A DNA stretch of 64,000 bases from Ficedula albicollis (GCF_000247815.1 NC_021676.1:1684350-1748349); one strand, 5' to 3'. Shown: positions 32,807 to 49,140, counted from the first letter of the stretch. Notes: a model not told the origin generated them from the sequence alone. Numbers and translations are program-made.

Positions 32807-35564
32807 CACAAACAAGAGCATGTGGTGGGAGAAACAGCTGGAGGAACTGCAGTGCCCCAAACACCCTGTCTAAAAAAACCACAGAAACCCCCAAACCTAT
32901 GGATGGACCAATCCTCAAGGCCAAAGAGAGGGAAAAATGGAGCAAATTTTCTCAGTCTATGCCAAGTTGTGTCAATCTGGCCCTTAGCTCAGCCCTAAAG
33001 GCTGGCAGAGAGCACCTGCAGCTCCAAGGTGGAACTGCAGCACCCTGAATGTGTGTACCTCAAACCCTGGTGATAAAAGGATTTATGAGACAAAGAAAGA
33101 AGCCAACTGCAGAAGTTAAACTTGTGTTTCACCTCACTACAGATCCACTGTAACATCTAGAGATAACGTGAACACGGTAAAGTGAAGTGTAATAATTCAT
33201 TCTCCAGATTCTTCCTGTCAGTGCCAGACCAATACAAGCACTTAGATCCATCCATATTGTCTCTGCACAAACACTGAATGCAGCTCACTTAATCATGCAT
33301 CATTAAATCTTGGACTGATTAAAAGATTATTCTGTATATTATTATTTAATTATAGCAGACAATCACAGCCACTGAAGAGATGGCACAATATTATTCTGAC
33401 GTGGAAGGTAATAATTTCCTTCACTTATTATTTCCCTTATACTAATTGCTCCTCTGAAAACAAGCCTGAAACCAATCCTATCCACTTATTTTGGAGGAAG
33501 CAGTTGCACAGTCTGCACGCTAAGGAAGGCTTAGTGAGTGTCTGGTGGAGCAGTTTAGTCCCAGAAAAATGCTCCAAGCAGTTAATCTCATGTTGATGGC
33601 AAGCACTAGCTGGTCCCTGTAGTCTAGCTAAGCATTTTGTATTTACATTAATACAGCAATAGTACCAAAGGTCAGACTAATCCCTTCTAAAATAAGATTG
33701 CAGCAGACTGAGAGTGCTCCCCACAAGAGGTGAAATGATACATTTTGATTAGGTGCAGTGCCTCTTGCATGAGAAATTTAAATGGTCTCTGATCATGCTG
33801 CAGAACTGGGATGGCCACGTCCACAGCTGGAAAAGGCTCTGAAGTGAAAGCCAACAACATAAATTACTTCAGTAAGCAAAAGCAAGTCTGTAGGAAGCAA
33901 ATGAACTCATGGATTTTTAAGTCTAGACAGTATTTGCACCATAACTACATTGTAAGCATACTAATGACTATTTATTTCTTATAGCCTGAAGGCAGATGGA
34001 AAGTTTTTCACAAAGGAATGAAAGGCAGTTTGGAGGGAAATGGGTGAGCAAGGACATAATCTGCAGGAATTACAAGCATTGATTACTCAATTGATACCAA
34101 ACAAGTTTCTACTTGCTAAGACAATAAAGGTTTAAACACCTCAGGGTCAAAGGGGAAGAACAACTCTCATCTTACCCAGCTAGAAGATTCACCAACCTGC
34201 TTTTCCAAAAACTGGGAAAACTTTCTGACACAAAGTCCTGGTGCTTAACAACCAATCCACCATGCAGAACAGACTTCTTCCCTGACAGAACCTTCCCTGC
34301 ACTTTTTCAAGTTTAGGAGTGAGAGCAGGTCTGACCAAATGGCAATATCCTGTTTATATCCTATTACAATATACTGGAATTTGATTTGAGGAAGCTTCAA
34401 AGCAGAACTTTTAACAGACAGATTTCACTCATGGATGTGCATTTGCACTTTTGATTTGCACACTGAGATTTCCTTGGCCAGCAGAACCTCTGCCTCTCAG
34501 CTGCCTGCTCACAGCCCTGCAGTGGAGGGGGAAGAAGGCAGGGACAGAGCTGTGCTCCACCTTTTCAGGTGAACAGATATATAGAGGTGACCCAATGGAA
34601 AAGCCCTCTGCAACAAGCCCAAGTAGCTCCTGGTTTGGATTCAATGAGAGATTCAGTCCCAGGCACTCTGTGTGTGCTTTGTCAGGAGCAGCCTCTCCCC
34701 CCAACCTTCCACATGTACATCACTGACCAAACAGCAAACAACACCAGAGAAGGTCAGTTTTTAATTGAACTGCCTTTCCACATTACAACTGCAAATCTTT
34801 TAGAAAACAGACGTGCCAGTGTTAGAAAAACAACTGGAGCATTGGAGCTGCTGGGTGAGAGCAGCTCTGCAATCAGCAGAGCTCTCCTGGCAATGGGGGC
34901 TTTCACCTCCAGAGCACTCCAGAAACTCACCCTATTTGAAGTTGATTTAATTACAAATGTCTCTCAAGATATCAGAAGTTGAGTTTATTTTTAAATGAGA
35001 GCTTATAATTACAAAATCAGTCTGTATTAAATGAGCAGGCTGAAGCAGAACTGCTGGCAGGGGTGTAAGACAAATTGCCAAGGAGGCAGAGGAGACAAAC
35101 ACAAAGTAAGGAATGCAAAGAGGAGCAAAGCTGCGGTCACAGAAACTGCTGCTGATGTAAAAACTCACAGAGATGCTGGGCAACCTCACCCAGATGAAGC
35201 AGGGGTGCCACCACCTTGCTTCCCAGCCATCCAAGTAAAAATTCCACCACAAATAGAACAGGAAGAACAAAGTGCCATTTTGTAGCTTTTGCCTCTCTCC
35301 AGGGGCTTGTATTAAGGAATTCTAAATGGATTACACAACTTAAGACATTTAAAGCAATCCTCACTTCTGAATTGGTTTAACTACAGCCAGGAATTCTTAA
35401 ATGCTTTAATTTCTTTAATAAGCAACAGCCCATGAGAGTCATTTGGACTGTTCTTTCATTTTGCCCTTGATACTTACACTTCAGGGAGAGGAACAGAGCC
35501 TTAAAATGCAAGCCATACAGAAAGCTGTTTAATGGAGATTCCAAATTATAACTTCAAAATGTAG

Positions 35565-35670
35565 CTCCAGAATGCAGAACAACCACAGTTCTGTACTGCA
35601 CTTATTACACACAGAGTCTCCAGAATGCAGAACAACCACAGTTCTGTACAGCACTTATTACACACAGACA
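35565..35670. repeat. Tandem duplication, 2 x 53 bp
   Basis: Adjacent direct copies, 35565-35617 and 35618-35670, begin CTCCAGAATGCAGAAC. One clear substitution separates them. Confidence 0.94.
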
Positions 35671-38525
35671 GCAACTAAAAAATCCTCAAAGCCATCACAG
35701 ACTGGAGGAATTCACTAAGCAATTTTGCAGATTTTAAGGCAATCCAGAACCTCAGTGAGGCTCCAAAAGGACATCTCAGAGAAATTGCAGTTTGGAACTA
35801 GAGCACAAGAAGTGCCTGGGAGGTTTCTGCCTCCCTGCCTTCCACCACTCATGGACCAGATTGGGGAAATCTGTTTCAGCAATTTCAACTGTGCAAGGTG
35901 GGAATGCTGCAGATCTCTTTGCTAAAACACAGGTTTTTTCTGCTGCAATGAACTATAAAACTTTTGTTTGACAGAAAAATGGCTGCAGCTTATGAGCATG
36001 CTTTAAATTGCTCTACTTCAAAGTGACAGTGGCACAGGATGCTTTAAAATATTTCCCCCATTCTAAAATGATGCCATTAAATCACAGTGAAGTACCTGTA
36101 TAAAATCTCAAAATTAATATTTTATTACAGTATTTGTAATAAAAAGTACACACATATTTGCATTCCCCAGTGTTTCTGATGGCTAATGGCCTTTCTGCAG
36201 AGATGCCTCAGCCATCAGAACCATATGCTTGCAAATTAATGAAATAAATTCCAGTGTCCACATGAGTGACAAAGCTGTGTTGGCATTATAGGTATTTTTC
36301 AGTCCACTGCACAGACCTAACTCACCCCCACAAGGCACCTTTCACTTGATTTTCCTTTAAACAACACTTTATAAGAACTATGAAGTGGCACAACTTTATA
36401 TCAGGAAAAGAATTCAGTGTGTTAAGTGCTCAAAAAAGCTCTCATTATTACTGAAGAAGACTAAAAAACACAGATATTTCTATTCTATATATCTCAATTT
36501 GCTGTGACTCTGCAGAGGCCAGGGACTGCCACTGCTGGCAGACAAGCAGGTAACAGCTACATCAGAAATGTGATATTCAACAGACAAAAACATAGCTATG
36601 GTTTATTTTTATGTTTTATTATTTACAGGCACAACATTTAAATAATGAACTGGGATGTAAAACTGTTGCTCTTAAGATCTAAAATCAAGTTGCTGTTATA
36701 AAATACATGGCTAACTTATTTTAGTCATCTTAATTTTGTGTGTTATCCATTTCAGTTTTATAATTTCTGAGAGGCTTGACACACAGGAGAGCCTCAAGTT
36801 TAAAAATACATTTATTTTCTGAGTGATTCCAAACTATACTTTTAACCACATGGCTGTCTAGAAATATGACTTGTAAGGTACCTCTTGTTTTTGTAAATTT
36901 GACTGAAGCCCAAAATGGGATGGGAATTCTCCAGGTATTTAATAAAAAGCTGAGGTTATAAAGTGGTAAAGAGCAAATACCATGAAAAACAGCAAGTGGG
37001 GCAACAAGAGAAGAACAGGGCTGGGCCTGGTTCCAAGGGACAAGAGGAAAAAGGGAGGAAAAGAAGAAGAGGGAAATCACTGCCATCAAACCATGCACTT
37101 TGTCACAGCCTTGTGAGATTTGATTGGTTTTCCATTCACAGTCTGCTTCCAGGAAGAAGAAATGCTTTTCCAACGATCCCCTGATGGTTAATCCCTTTGA
37201 CCTTTGCTTGTATTTTCCAGAATAAAACTGTTTCCTAATTTATTTTTACTTTTCATAAACCTGCAGGTTGATCTTCCATCTTTAAAAAGATCAACTATTT
37301 TATTATACCTAATATCAGATTATTGAAGATTTTAGTACATGCATGGGCAGTTCATCTAATCCCATTGACCTTTTCATATTAAAATCCAGTTTTATGCTTT
37401 ATCTGTTCTTTGTTAAAAAAAAAAACCAGTGTTTTTTCAGATGCTGGTTCTTTATTCTTATATGAAAATTAAGCTGAACAGGATTTTTTTTCTTTACATG
37501 GAACTGAGACTATGCAGCCAAGATTGACAAGAAGCTGCAGATGTCAAGTGCAGCAATTGGAAGGTTATGCACAGTCCAAACTATGAGGCTGCCTCCCCAC
37601 TAAAGGCACCAGCATCCATCTCAGGTAATGACACTCACCTGCCTAGCTCATATTTCCCTGTTGAAAATCCATGCAGAGATAATATTTGCTGGTAGATTTC
37701 TTCCTATTTTAGGAATAACTGATGCCAGCATCCTCATATCCAAAAGAGGGTTCCCACAGGAAAAACAAACCAAACAATCCATCCCCAAAACCACTGGTTT
37801 ATAAAGCACCAATCAATAAATAGGAAGTGCAAATCTCCTCCACGCAAAGCACTTCAACTTCCTACACAGAAGCAGCACCAGAGAGAGCAGATGAACATTA
37901 CAATTAACAAACCCCCACAAGACCACGGGGAACACTTGCAGCAACTTGCACAAATCCCATTTATTCTGCCAAAAATCTGCCTTGCTCCAGAAAGCAAAGA
38001 AGGGCTGAAAGGGAAGTTTTGGTCATTAAAAACGAACAGTAATTTATGCTCTGCTAGAAGTCAGTGCTGTTTATAGGAAATGCAGCTTTTATCTCACAGA
38101 ATAAAACAAATTTAACTGCATGAAACAAATTTAACTGCAATAAAATCTTTTTCATATGTATTCTAAGCATCAGATTTATTAGAGGTTTTGCTCCCATTAA
38201 TATGCTTTCTCTGTTTAGGATGCAACAGCTTAACTAAACTTTACTGACTCTCAGTTTAATTCCTGAAGTCAACTTACAGAACATCAGAGGCTTTGAATCA
38301 AACTATAAAAATCTCAAAGCTGCAAGGTCAAGTGTCAGCCACAGAAGAAAATTCATAAAAGATCATCAGAACTGCCTGGTAAACCAGAAGACTTTACAAA
38401 GAAAGGAAGAAAAAGATTAAAAGTCACCTTGAGAAAAGAATTATCAAGTAGCAGAAAACACTTTTGGAATTTAGATAAGATTCCAAATTGCTACTTGCAT
38501 AAATAAGTTAATTAATAAGCTAGCC

Positions 38526-38612
38526 CAGAGAATCAGAGTATCCTGAGCTGGAAAGGACTCACAAGGATCACTGAGCCCAGCCCCTGGCCCTGCACAGACA
38601 CCCCAAAAATCC
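38526..38612 (-). mobile_element. CR1 LINE fragment (3' region)
   Basis: The plus strand reads GAATCAGAGT...GAGCTGGAAAGGACTCACAAGGATCA, then CCAGCCCCTGGCCCTGCACAGACACCCC. This is the reverse complement of the conserved 3' end of avian CR1 retrotransposons. It is a short, diverged, inactive relic with no coding capacity. Its boundaries are approximate. Confidence 0.75.
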
Positions 38613-39703
38613 CAGCTCATCCCCTTTTGTCCACAGGCACTCAGGGCAATGAACCATCCTGCAGCAAAGGGAGGCAGGGACACATTTCAGCAACACAAAT
38701 AAAACACAGGTCATATGCAGGGATAAAACATGGAAAGGTCCATGCAAAGTTTGAGAAACAGCCAAAAACCAAAAGTATGATGGAGACAGACACAAAGTGT
38801 GAAATCTGAGGTGAAACAATGGCAAAGTTGGGTTGATGGATGAACTATCCCCCAGGTCCTCAGGGAAAGAAGAGCTCTGTTCTCAGCAGACAGTGTAAGA
38901 CAGAAGAACACAAACTGAAAGCAAATGATGGCCTAATTAATGAAGAATCTGTCTAACAGCTAATCACTGCACTCAAGAGAGACACTGACTGATAACACTG
39001 CAAAAAAGAGACAAACATTTCCAGGAGAAAACCTGGACAAGCTGGTGGAAATGTGTATCCAACTACTTCTCACCTCTATTCTCCTTCATATTCTTGTGCT
39101 CACCCAGGTATTTATCATCTGATGAAATGGGCAAATTAAAAGTTTGTGTTATCTTCATCCACCACCTACTTTTGCCTCAGCAGAAAACTCAGCAATGAGT
39201 GTGCCAAGTGTGTGTGTGCCAGCCTGGGTCACATGAAAACGTGCCCAGCAGATGAACTAAACCAGCACACCCCCCAGCCTGGGCTGCTGAGTGATCAAAA
39301 AAAACTATTAATGATTGCCTGGGCAGCAAAATTAAACTGTATCTACTCATCTGCAGCCTGGGATTTTTCCAGAGTGTGTTTGCTATTGTCCCAGGCATGG
39401 ACAGGAGGAACTCTGTGTGGGAAGGCTCCTGGACAGCCAGAGCTCCCTCCTCAGAGCTCTGCTGGGACACTCAGCACCATCACTGCACTGCTGACAGCTC
39501 CTGAGCTGTGCCTCTTCCAGCACCTCTCTCAAATCTATTGTATCTTCACAATACAGAAGAACAGGAGCTGCTCATGACTGCTTTTCCCTCCTGATTTCTC
39601 AGCTCACTAAATACCAGAAAGGCACAATCCACATGGATTACCAATGCTTACAGGTTACATAATCCTGCAATCCCAAATGAAATGGTGGCAGCATTTAATG
39701 TCA

Positions 39704-39877
<174 letters not shown>

Positions 39878-42184
39878 CTAAAAAGTGAACACAGGAGAAA
39901 ACAAAGAAAATAAAATTCTCAAAACGTTTCAATAAAATGAATATTGCAGACTTCAACTCATCATTCAACTATGTGGCTTCCCTGCAAATAAATAGATTCT
40001 TTAAAAATGAAATTTCTGGAATTCTTCATAACTTAGAACTACAAAGGGAATCTACCCTATGACGTATTTTAAGAAAGAATGATTAATTTTAATGGGAACA
40101 AGACCTGAAGACAGCCCAAGGTTCTGGACATTCCAGCATTGTCAGTTCAGAATCCCCCAGATAAAAAATAGCTGTGAACAGAGATTAAACAGAACCAAAT
40201 TTAGAACATTCCTTCAATGCCATAAATGCCAAATCTCTAAAAAAAAAATCCCTGAAATGCTGCATAGCTGGACATCATGCTAACAGTCAGAATTTCATTT
40301 TGACCAGTCAAATTAAAGTAACTCCTTGCTGTAAATCCACAATTTTTTTCTTGGAACAAAATTTAAACCATGCTGCTTTAGGCTAAAGACTTGGAGACCA
40401 GTTCTATAGAGTCACAAAATAAAAGCCCCCTGCCTTACTGAAATACAGAATGACAAAAAAAGCAAAGGTAATCCTGACTGTAGCTAAAGGAAATTTAATG
40501 CATGCAGTTGTATTTATGAAAAGCTGCAGGAAAACTGTGCACAATGGGCAGTAACAGGTAAATGTCTATTTCTGCTGTTCTTTCAACTGCAGCTTGAAAA
40601 GCTTCTCAGCAGCTTGAAAAAAAGATCAGTATTCTTGGAAGTGATAAGACTCAGTAGTCATTTGGCCTGAGTGCATGAACTGCTGAAATGAGGTTTTGCA
40701 GTTAAAAAATAAAAATAAAAATCTGAACTAATTGTTAGAATATAGGACCAGTGACATGTTTCCAAAAACCTTATGGCTAAACCCCATGGCAGAGTGCACG
40801 GGTCTAGACAAAGGAACATCATGAATTTAAGAGAATGAGAGAAAAACAAATTTAAGACCACATTTCTGAGTTTGCCCATTTTTGTGCAGATGTGAAGAAG
40901 GCATGTGTGAGATGAGGGGAGATTTAGCAGAGACAGAGATTTCCTCCTGCTCACAAAGGCAAGAGAGAGAGTAGGTGCATGTAAGAATTTGGGAGGAGCA
41001 CACTCCACCTGACAGAGAATTAGTAATACATCTGGAAAGAATTGTTTTAACAGCATTTGACTCATCTAGCACAGTTCTTACACAGAAGTAAGCTACAACA
41101 TACACAACAAATGAAAGAAAGGATTTATTTAAGAAGAATACATAAACGCGTGTGTAAAATCTCCTATTTGTTTTCTCATTCTCTAAATCACTTGAAGTTC
41201 TAATTCTATAATCCTCATGACAGGCTTGCCATCGATGTTCAATTTAATAGAGGCCTTTCAGCTTTAAGGATTACCCTGTTAGGAATAAATGAGTGCAGTG
41301 GAAAAACAAGCTTTTAAAAATATAAGGTATTTAGGCAATTAAGAAAGCAATTTAATTCATACCAATTCAGCGATTAAAGCCTAAACAATGCTCAGTAATG
41401 GCACACAGTTAAAGGGCTTTAATGTGTTACACACACACAAGTTCTTCTGACTTGAAAAAAAAATTGTAGATTTAGTGGCTAAACATCTGCATGGAAAAAA
41501 GAAATTGCATTTCAATTTGTCTGTGAACAACAGTAGTGGGATTTGCAGTCTTTGATCTCTCTGACATCATCAAGTGGATAAAGCACTTTTTTTTCTAAAT
41601 GGACAAAATTATTCTGCTTTCAAATTACAACAGGAACATGTTTTGCCACCAAGAGCAACATCATAACAAGAGCCAGTATTAGCACCTTGTAAACATTTAT
41701 TTAGATCTCAAAAACAAGTCTCTGCTCAATTCATCTTTATTTTTAACACAATGGTTACAGATAAGTCTGCTTAATATTTAGAATCAATATCTGTACTTGA
41801 TTTTTAAAGTCCTAAGCCTAGTCTCATAACGAAAAATAAGATGGGTGCTGTTTGAGAGCAGTTTAACACATGTTATTTAAATATAAAAACAGAAATAAAA
41901 GGTAGGAACCGGCCAGGGGTCAGATGACAGCATGGTTGTGTCTGAATTCACACCCTGTACTCATATGCAATATACCCTCATTACAATAACCCACCCATTT
42001 TATTTTTTTTTTTTTGCATATAAATGCAATATTTTTTATATTCAGCTTTTCACTCACAGTAATTTTGCCCAACATTCCTTGGCTTGTAAAAAACCTAATG
42101 GTTCAGCCTGACTTCTGCTGCTCTACACACTCCAGCCAAGTGGATGAAAAGCTAAAAGAGCCTATTAAGTTGTGCTTACAAGAC

Positions 42185-42253
42185 CAGGAGCTGGACTTTG
42201 ATGAACCTCCTGGGTCCCCTCCAACTCAGGATATTCTATCATTCTATGATTCA
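42185..42253 (+). mobile_element. CR1 LINE 3' end with avian-type tail
   Basis: The sequence has GGAGCTGGACTTTGATGA, then CTGGGTCCCCTCCAACTC, and ends GATATTCTATCATTCTATGATTC. This is the diagnostic 3' end of bird CR1 elements, whose tails are short ATTCTATG-type repeats. It is 5'-truncated as usual and antisense to the host gene. Confidence 0.88.
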
Positions 42254-44300
42254 GGATAAATTTTTAACACTGTGGTGTTCAAATTTTAAAATAGAGGTTT
42301 TGAGTCTATGGCCTTTCTTTGCCCAAGAGATGGAGTTTGGGAATAACACATTCAGTTAAAAAAAAATGAAATAAATTGGTAGGTCAGCATGGGCTGCAGA
42401 AAGCAGCTCCAGCTGAATGCTGAAGCATCAATTTGAGGGTCAATACCATGAGATCCATTGCTTGGGAAAGGATTAAAGGCCAAGGTACACAGAGCACAGC
42501 ACAGCAGGACTCAAATCAAGGGAGACACAGAGGAAGATGTTATATTCTGTGAGCCAGAAAAACACCACCAGAACAAAACTCTCACTTTATGAGAGTAAAG
42601 CATTTAACCCATGCCAATCACAGCAGAAACCAGTGCCAGGATGGGGCTGGCTTTTCCCAGGTACTTCTGGATGCAGCTTCAGGTGGGAGAGTTAAACGTG
42701 ACAGCCAATGCAAGGAAAAATTAATGTGTGAGCCATCACTGGAGTGACACTTTATTATAGCTATAAAAAGGCTCCCTATTGATTTTTATGAGATTATAGA
42801 CCTTCTCCTACCCTAGAAATGTGTCCCCCCTTCCCAGAACAAGAGCTTCTGGACAATAAATGTCCCCTCATCAGTAATACTCAGACTGGATAAACAGCTT
42901 GTCTTGTTCTATTTGCACTATGAACAGAAAGTAACATAGCAGCACTTAACAGAGAAACACACATTGATCCAGCCAGAATGCTGCAAAAGCTTTATTGAAA
43001 CTGAGCTGTTGGTCCTCACTTTAATTCAGCACCACAGGACCAGCAGCTGGACCTGCACATCCCTAAAACAAACCTCCTTCCTTTCAGTTCCATTCCCACT
43101 GAGCAGAATGTTGGAGCTCCTGAGGGGGCTCCTGCTGCACCGGGGCTTCCAAAAGCAGCTGGATGCTTTGGACACATTCAACAAGCACAGCAAATTTCCC
43201 CTTTAGTGAACGACCAGAGCAGCCTCCCTCAGCCTGAGCACGTTTCCTGCCATATTTCTATTTTTACAGAGCATTCCATGCTCAGGCAATGAAGATGCTC
43301 TGCTGCAGGCACAGCAATAGCTGCTCTCACTTGCCAGTCTTGATACATCCCAGGAATTCTGATGTTGATGTCTCTCATTTGAACAAAATTAAGTTCTCTG
43401 CCTTCTGCCAAAGGTTGTTTACAAATCATTTCTATCTTCAATAACATCATACACTGCAATATAACATCCAGAGAGATAATGTGTTTTTAAGGATTTGCAA
43501 TTACTATTCAGTCATTAGCCTTCTAGCTCAGTCCAGACTGGAGCTGTGCTTTCTTTTATTTTCTTTATCATGTTTTAATAAAAGTTGTAACAAAACCAGA
43601 TCTCTGTGTATGAAATGACCAGCACTGTTGTAAAAACATTTATTTTCCAAAACCAAACATTTATCCCAGATCAATACTTGCCTTTTTTCTTCTCATCTTT
43701 TTAGACTGTATAATGTAAGTACTGCATCCAGTAAAAAGACAATTAATTTTAAGATTGTTCAAGAAACAAGCAAAAAAAAAAAAGTCAATACAAAACTCTG
43801 GTCTTATTGAAAAGTGAATTCATCATGTTAGGATTCCTCATCATGAAGTGCTAGTGCTCTGCACATGGAGATGTGTACATAGACATCTACCTTGCTGACA
43901 GCTGATTAAAAAAAATAATAAAACTCTCTTATCATGGGCAGGAAGTCCACTAAATGATAGACACTGGTGTAAATAAGGAATAATGACAACAAAATGCAAA
44001 ATAAAGGCTCCTAAATTCTGCTAGAGAACTTGAAGGCTGGAACACCTTCCTTAGGAGCAAAAAATAGAGACACCTTCCAATTACCCAAGGATGCTGGGAA
44101 TGCTCACTCATTCCCCTGTGCATCACTACCCCAGAGGTGCAGTCAGTAAATCCCCTGCTCCTCCCTGCTTTGGGCACTTTCTCCTGCCTGAGCAAATGCT
44201 CACTCATTCCCTGTCCATCACTACCCCAGAGGTGGTCAGTAAATCCCCTGCTCCTCCCTGCTTTGGGCACTTTCTCCTGCCTTGAGCAAATGCTCACTCA

Positions 44301-45164
<864 letters not shown>

Positions 45165-46423
45165 TCAAAAAGCAAATGGTGACTTAGGAGAAAAGCTTGG
45201 ATTGACAGCCCCACAGCTCCTGCACGCTGTCATTGCCTCTCCTGCATTCCCAGGAATCCCAGGAACCCACCTTTGTGTCACAGACACTTGGCAGAAGAAA
45301 ACACAGGACTAATTCCTGCTCTGATAAAAAGATGGGAGGTTATAAATCCTGACATTGTAACACAGCAAATGACAGAGCACTGAAAATAATCTACAATGCT
45401 GATTCATTAATTTAAATCCCTAAGACAAAATTCACTAGGCTAAGTAACAAAATATGGCCATGTCCTTTGTATCTTGCACAAGTGATCAGAGTTATTTCCT
45501 CCCACTTAGCACACCGTAATTCACAAGAGAAATTTAAATTAGGAAAAAAAAGAAGATGTACTGAGCATTTTTAAACCACTTGAAATTTTTAATTTAATTG
45601 CAAGAATGATTATGTTCCACATTTATATCATTTTACTTAGCAGAATAAAAAAGATTTCTTCCCCAGTGTATTCACCATCAGTGCTGTTCCTGAAGCACTT
45701 AGCCAGAAAAGCTTTGCTATGTGACAAATCACAGATCTTGACTACCGAAACAGGAAGATTTTGATGTGCTCCTGTCTCTGTTGGCCAAAATTTGACCATG
45801 GTCCTTGGAGGAACCAGTTTTTCTGCTGGTGTTATCTCCCAAAAGCTACCAGAAGCAGCAGCAATAACTTTCACAGGAAGGACTCGAGTGGCCTGAATAA
45901 TAATGAATGCATTCTAAAATGAACATAAACATGAAGGCACTCCAGATGGTCTCAAACAATTCCTATGATCAGGCTGGAACAAGGAAGAGGAAAGGATCAG
46001 AAAAGAAGCATTTCAGCAGAACTAGTGATCTTTTTTTATAAATCTCCATTGTCACAAATTTCTCTCTGAGCCTCTATAAGCCAAAATCATTGAAAGTCTT
46101 GAAACATTATTCTTCTAATCATTCTGTATTTCAGAAATATCATACTGAAAACATCTGCCTTGAAAGGATCTACTTACACTAATCTGCAGTAGATGGAAAT
46201 TAAAATTAATCACATAATTTGCTTTAACTTTTGTAGAACAATCTCCAATTGCTGTTTTTACTCAAAATGGCACAGAAAAAAGTTATTGAAAGCTTTAGAT
46301 CCCAAAACCAGAGTGCAACAAAATATGTACAAGCCCACAGGAGACTGTGACACAAACATTTCTGAAGGATAATCCTGGAACTTCAGAGAAGTGTCCTTTT
46401 TTCCTTCAATACTGTGAGTGCCA

Positions 46424-46667
46424 CAGAACACTGATCATTTATTAGCTTCTGACCACCAACCCAGCAGTAAGTTTTAATTGCATTCCCTGACCTACATAAT
46501 ATTTTAAAACTGTTCTGATAATTTCCTAAGAGCCGTTTCATGTGGCAGAACACTGATCATTTATTAGCTTCTGACCACCAACCCAGCAGTAAGTTTTAAT
46601 TGCATTCCCTGACCTACATAATATTTTAAAACTGTTCTGATAATTTCCTAAGAGCTGTTTCATGTGG
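46424..46667. repeat. Tandem duplication, 2 x 122 bp
   Basis: Adjacent direct copies, 46424-46545 and 46546-46667, differ at a single base (AGCCGTTT versus AGCTGTTT). Confidence 0.96.
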
Positions 46668-48735
46668 GTTGTTTCCCTAAAACCCAGAACATTTTTACAC
46701 ACATAATGCCCTTTGGGTATCAGTACAAGATGGCTACAAATGCGATTTTAGTTCCTCCTGCCCTGGTTTCCCCTTTTGTTTCTAAATCCACGTGTCCAGT
46801 GGCAGAGAAAGAATAATCACACACTGAATTTTAAGGAATCTCATAGAATTAGGTAAGGAGCAAAGCCTACATTCACTTAGAAACCTCAAATTCTTTATGG
46901 CTCTAAATAAAATTAGTGTGAAAGGTATAAGAAATAAAACATTCAAACAAGTGCAGGGAGCAGCAAGCACTTCCACAGCAAACAGTGAAAGAGGCAAGAA
47001 AATGGAAATTTCTCCTCCAGCTGACTGTCAGTGCTGGGCTCCACGTCATTATTTCCCCTTCTGGGCTCTCATAAAGGTCTTGTCTGAACTCTCCACCTAA
47101 TCAAGTTCTTTATTCAGTTTTTTATGCTTTATTATCATCATTCAATTCTCAAGCCCTATATTAAAATGAGGATCAAAGGCTATTGGAAAAAGGCAAAAAG
47201 CACAATTAAATTTGCCTCACTTCCTAAGAAAAAGCTGACATTGCTCTAATAAAAATTTGTCAACTTACTAGGACAACTTAGCCTCTTACCTATGTTATAT
47301 TAAAGTTGCCTTTTTTACCCTGGAAACCTTCTAGGAAGATTAATTCTGCAGCAGCTCAGGAAATTACAATGAGGCCAAACAAGCAGCCAATAAATTCAAT
47401 TTAAAAGACTGAATGACTCTAAACCAATGGAGGTGCAAAAAACTTGTACAGTTCTCCCCACTCTGTCTGCCATGACCTGGGGAGACAGGGAGAAAAGCGA
47501 CACAATATGCAAGTCCATACAACTCCTCAGTCAAATTTTGCTTTTGCAATACTAAAAATCTACAACTGGCACTGAAGTGGAAATGCCATTTTTTACTGAA
47601 GTTGCAGCTGCCCCCACAGCATTAAAAAATGAACTCTTGAACACAAGGTTTACAAGTAGAATCCAGATAACATCCTGCCTAGCTGGGTTCAAGTTACACA
47701 GCTGATCCAGTTGATCTATTTTTCTTCCTCTACTTCACCACCAATGCAAACTTTCCTTTATGGGAAGTTGTGTTGCCTTTTTTGATCCCAGGATGTAACT
47801 TCAAAAAGTTCCAATAACTAATTAGAATATATAATTGATTTTAACATTTCATCTAAATGAAAATGCCGTTCTAATTTTCATTTACATATCAGCTGAATAT
47901 TAAGTTAATCGGTCCCTTCAAGTAAGTTAATCATTTACTAAGAATGTTTTTTCTACACAAATTTTAAGCAACTTACTCCAACCTTTATTAAATTTGATGG
48001 GCCAAGTGATTATCTAATTAGCCTATCTTAATAATTAACACACCTAAATTTACATAAAAATAAGGGGACACACTTTAAATAATATTTAGTCTGTCTGCTA
48101 CTCCTAAAGTCAAAGTTAAGATTATTATTAATGAGAAACTACAAAATTTTTAATTTGACACATTGGAAAAAAGAACTTTAGTCAAGTTCAGCTGCATTTC
48201 TTCTTCTTTAATGGATAGTTCAATGATATCACAATGAGAAACAAACTCAGCATTTTAGCAGCAGTAATGCAGTCAGAGGCCTCTAGAAATAAAAGTACTG
48301 GTTTTTATTAAAGCAGATGGTAAAGCTGAATAAGCAAACAAGCTTCAGGAAATGTGGTTCCTTCATGAGGCAAACAGCACCATTTGGAGATGTTTGATTA
48401 AGCAGTTTTTGCTAATTAAAGTTGCATTAAATACTTGGAAACTCTCTCAGCTTTCTCTAGTCAGTGTTTCCTCAGAAACACAAATCCCTGGGACACTGAC
48501 CATGGCCAGGCTGGCACTGCTGGGAACCAGGAGCTGTTCTGGATTTTCAGTAACCAAAGGGAAAGGAAGGCACAGCCTTGGAACAGCAGCAATCCACGAG
48601 CCCAGAGGGGGAAAGCAGCATCCCAAACCCAGAAACATCAGCAGGGCCAAGGCAGGGGTGATGTTCACAGAAGGGAATGTGTGGCAGCAGGAGGAGCAGT
48701 GCAGGAGGTGATCCAAGTCAGACAGATCAGGGAGA

Positions 48736-48979
48736 AGCACTATGGAATTTACAGCAGCAAAATGGAGAAATGCCTCCAGAGCCCCTCAGACCAAGGGCAC
48801 TGGGCACCATTTTCCCAATTCCTTTGCTGGTTTTCAGCCACTCCCAACAGAATTCCCAGCACTATGGAATTTACAGCAGCAAAATGGAGAAATGCCTCCA
48901 GAGCCCCTCAGACCAAGGGCACTGGGCACCATTTTCCGAATTCCTTTGATGGTTTTCAGCCACTCCCAACAGAATTCCC
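48736..48979. repeat. Tandem duplication, 2 x 122 bp
   Basis: Adjacent direct copies, 48736-48857 and 48858-48979, begin AGCACTATGGAATTTACAGC and differ at two bases. They are unrelated in sequence to the 122-bp doublet at 46424. Confidence 0.96.
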
Positions 48980-49140
48980 GAACATCAGAAGCTTCCTTTG
49001 AGCTAATCCCTCCACCTTGCCTGCTTCCACTGAGCATTTCCCTCCAAACACTCCAGATATTCTCCCTGCACTAAACCCAAGGAATTACTCACTTTGTCTG
49101 ACAATATCTAGGTAGGGAGGAATATATCCAGAAATTGGTG

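Noticed and set aside
34569..34982. A 137-codon plus-strand open frame
   Set aside because: It has no domain or family resemblance, no exon signals that fit a gene, and overlaps other open frames.
39146..39577. A 143-codon plus-strand open frame, antisense to the gene
   Set aside because: It has no recognisable protein features and lies in intron next to an exon on the other strand.
48435..49001. A 188-codon plus-strand open frame
   Set aside because: About half of it is the 122-bp doublet read twice in different frames. The peptide resembles nothing known.
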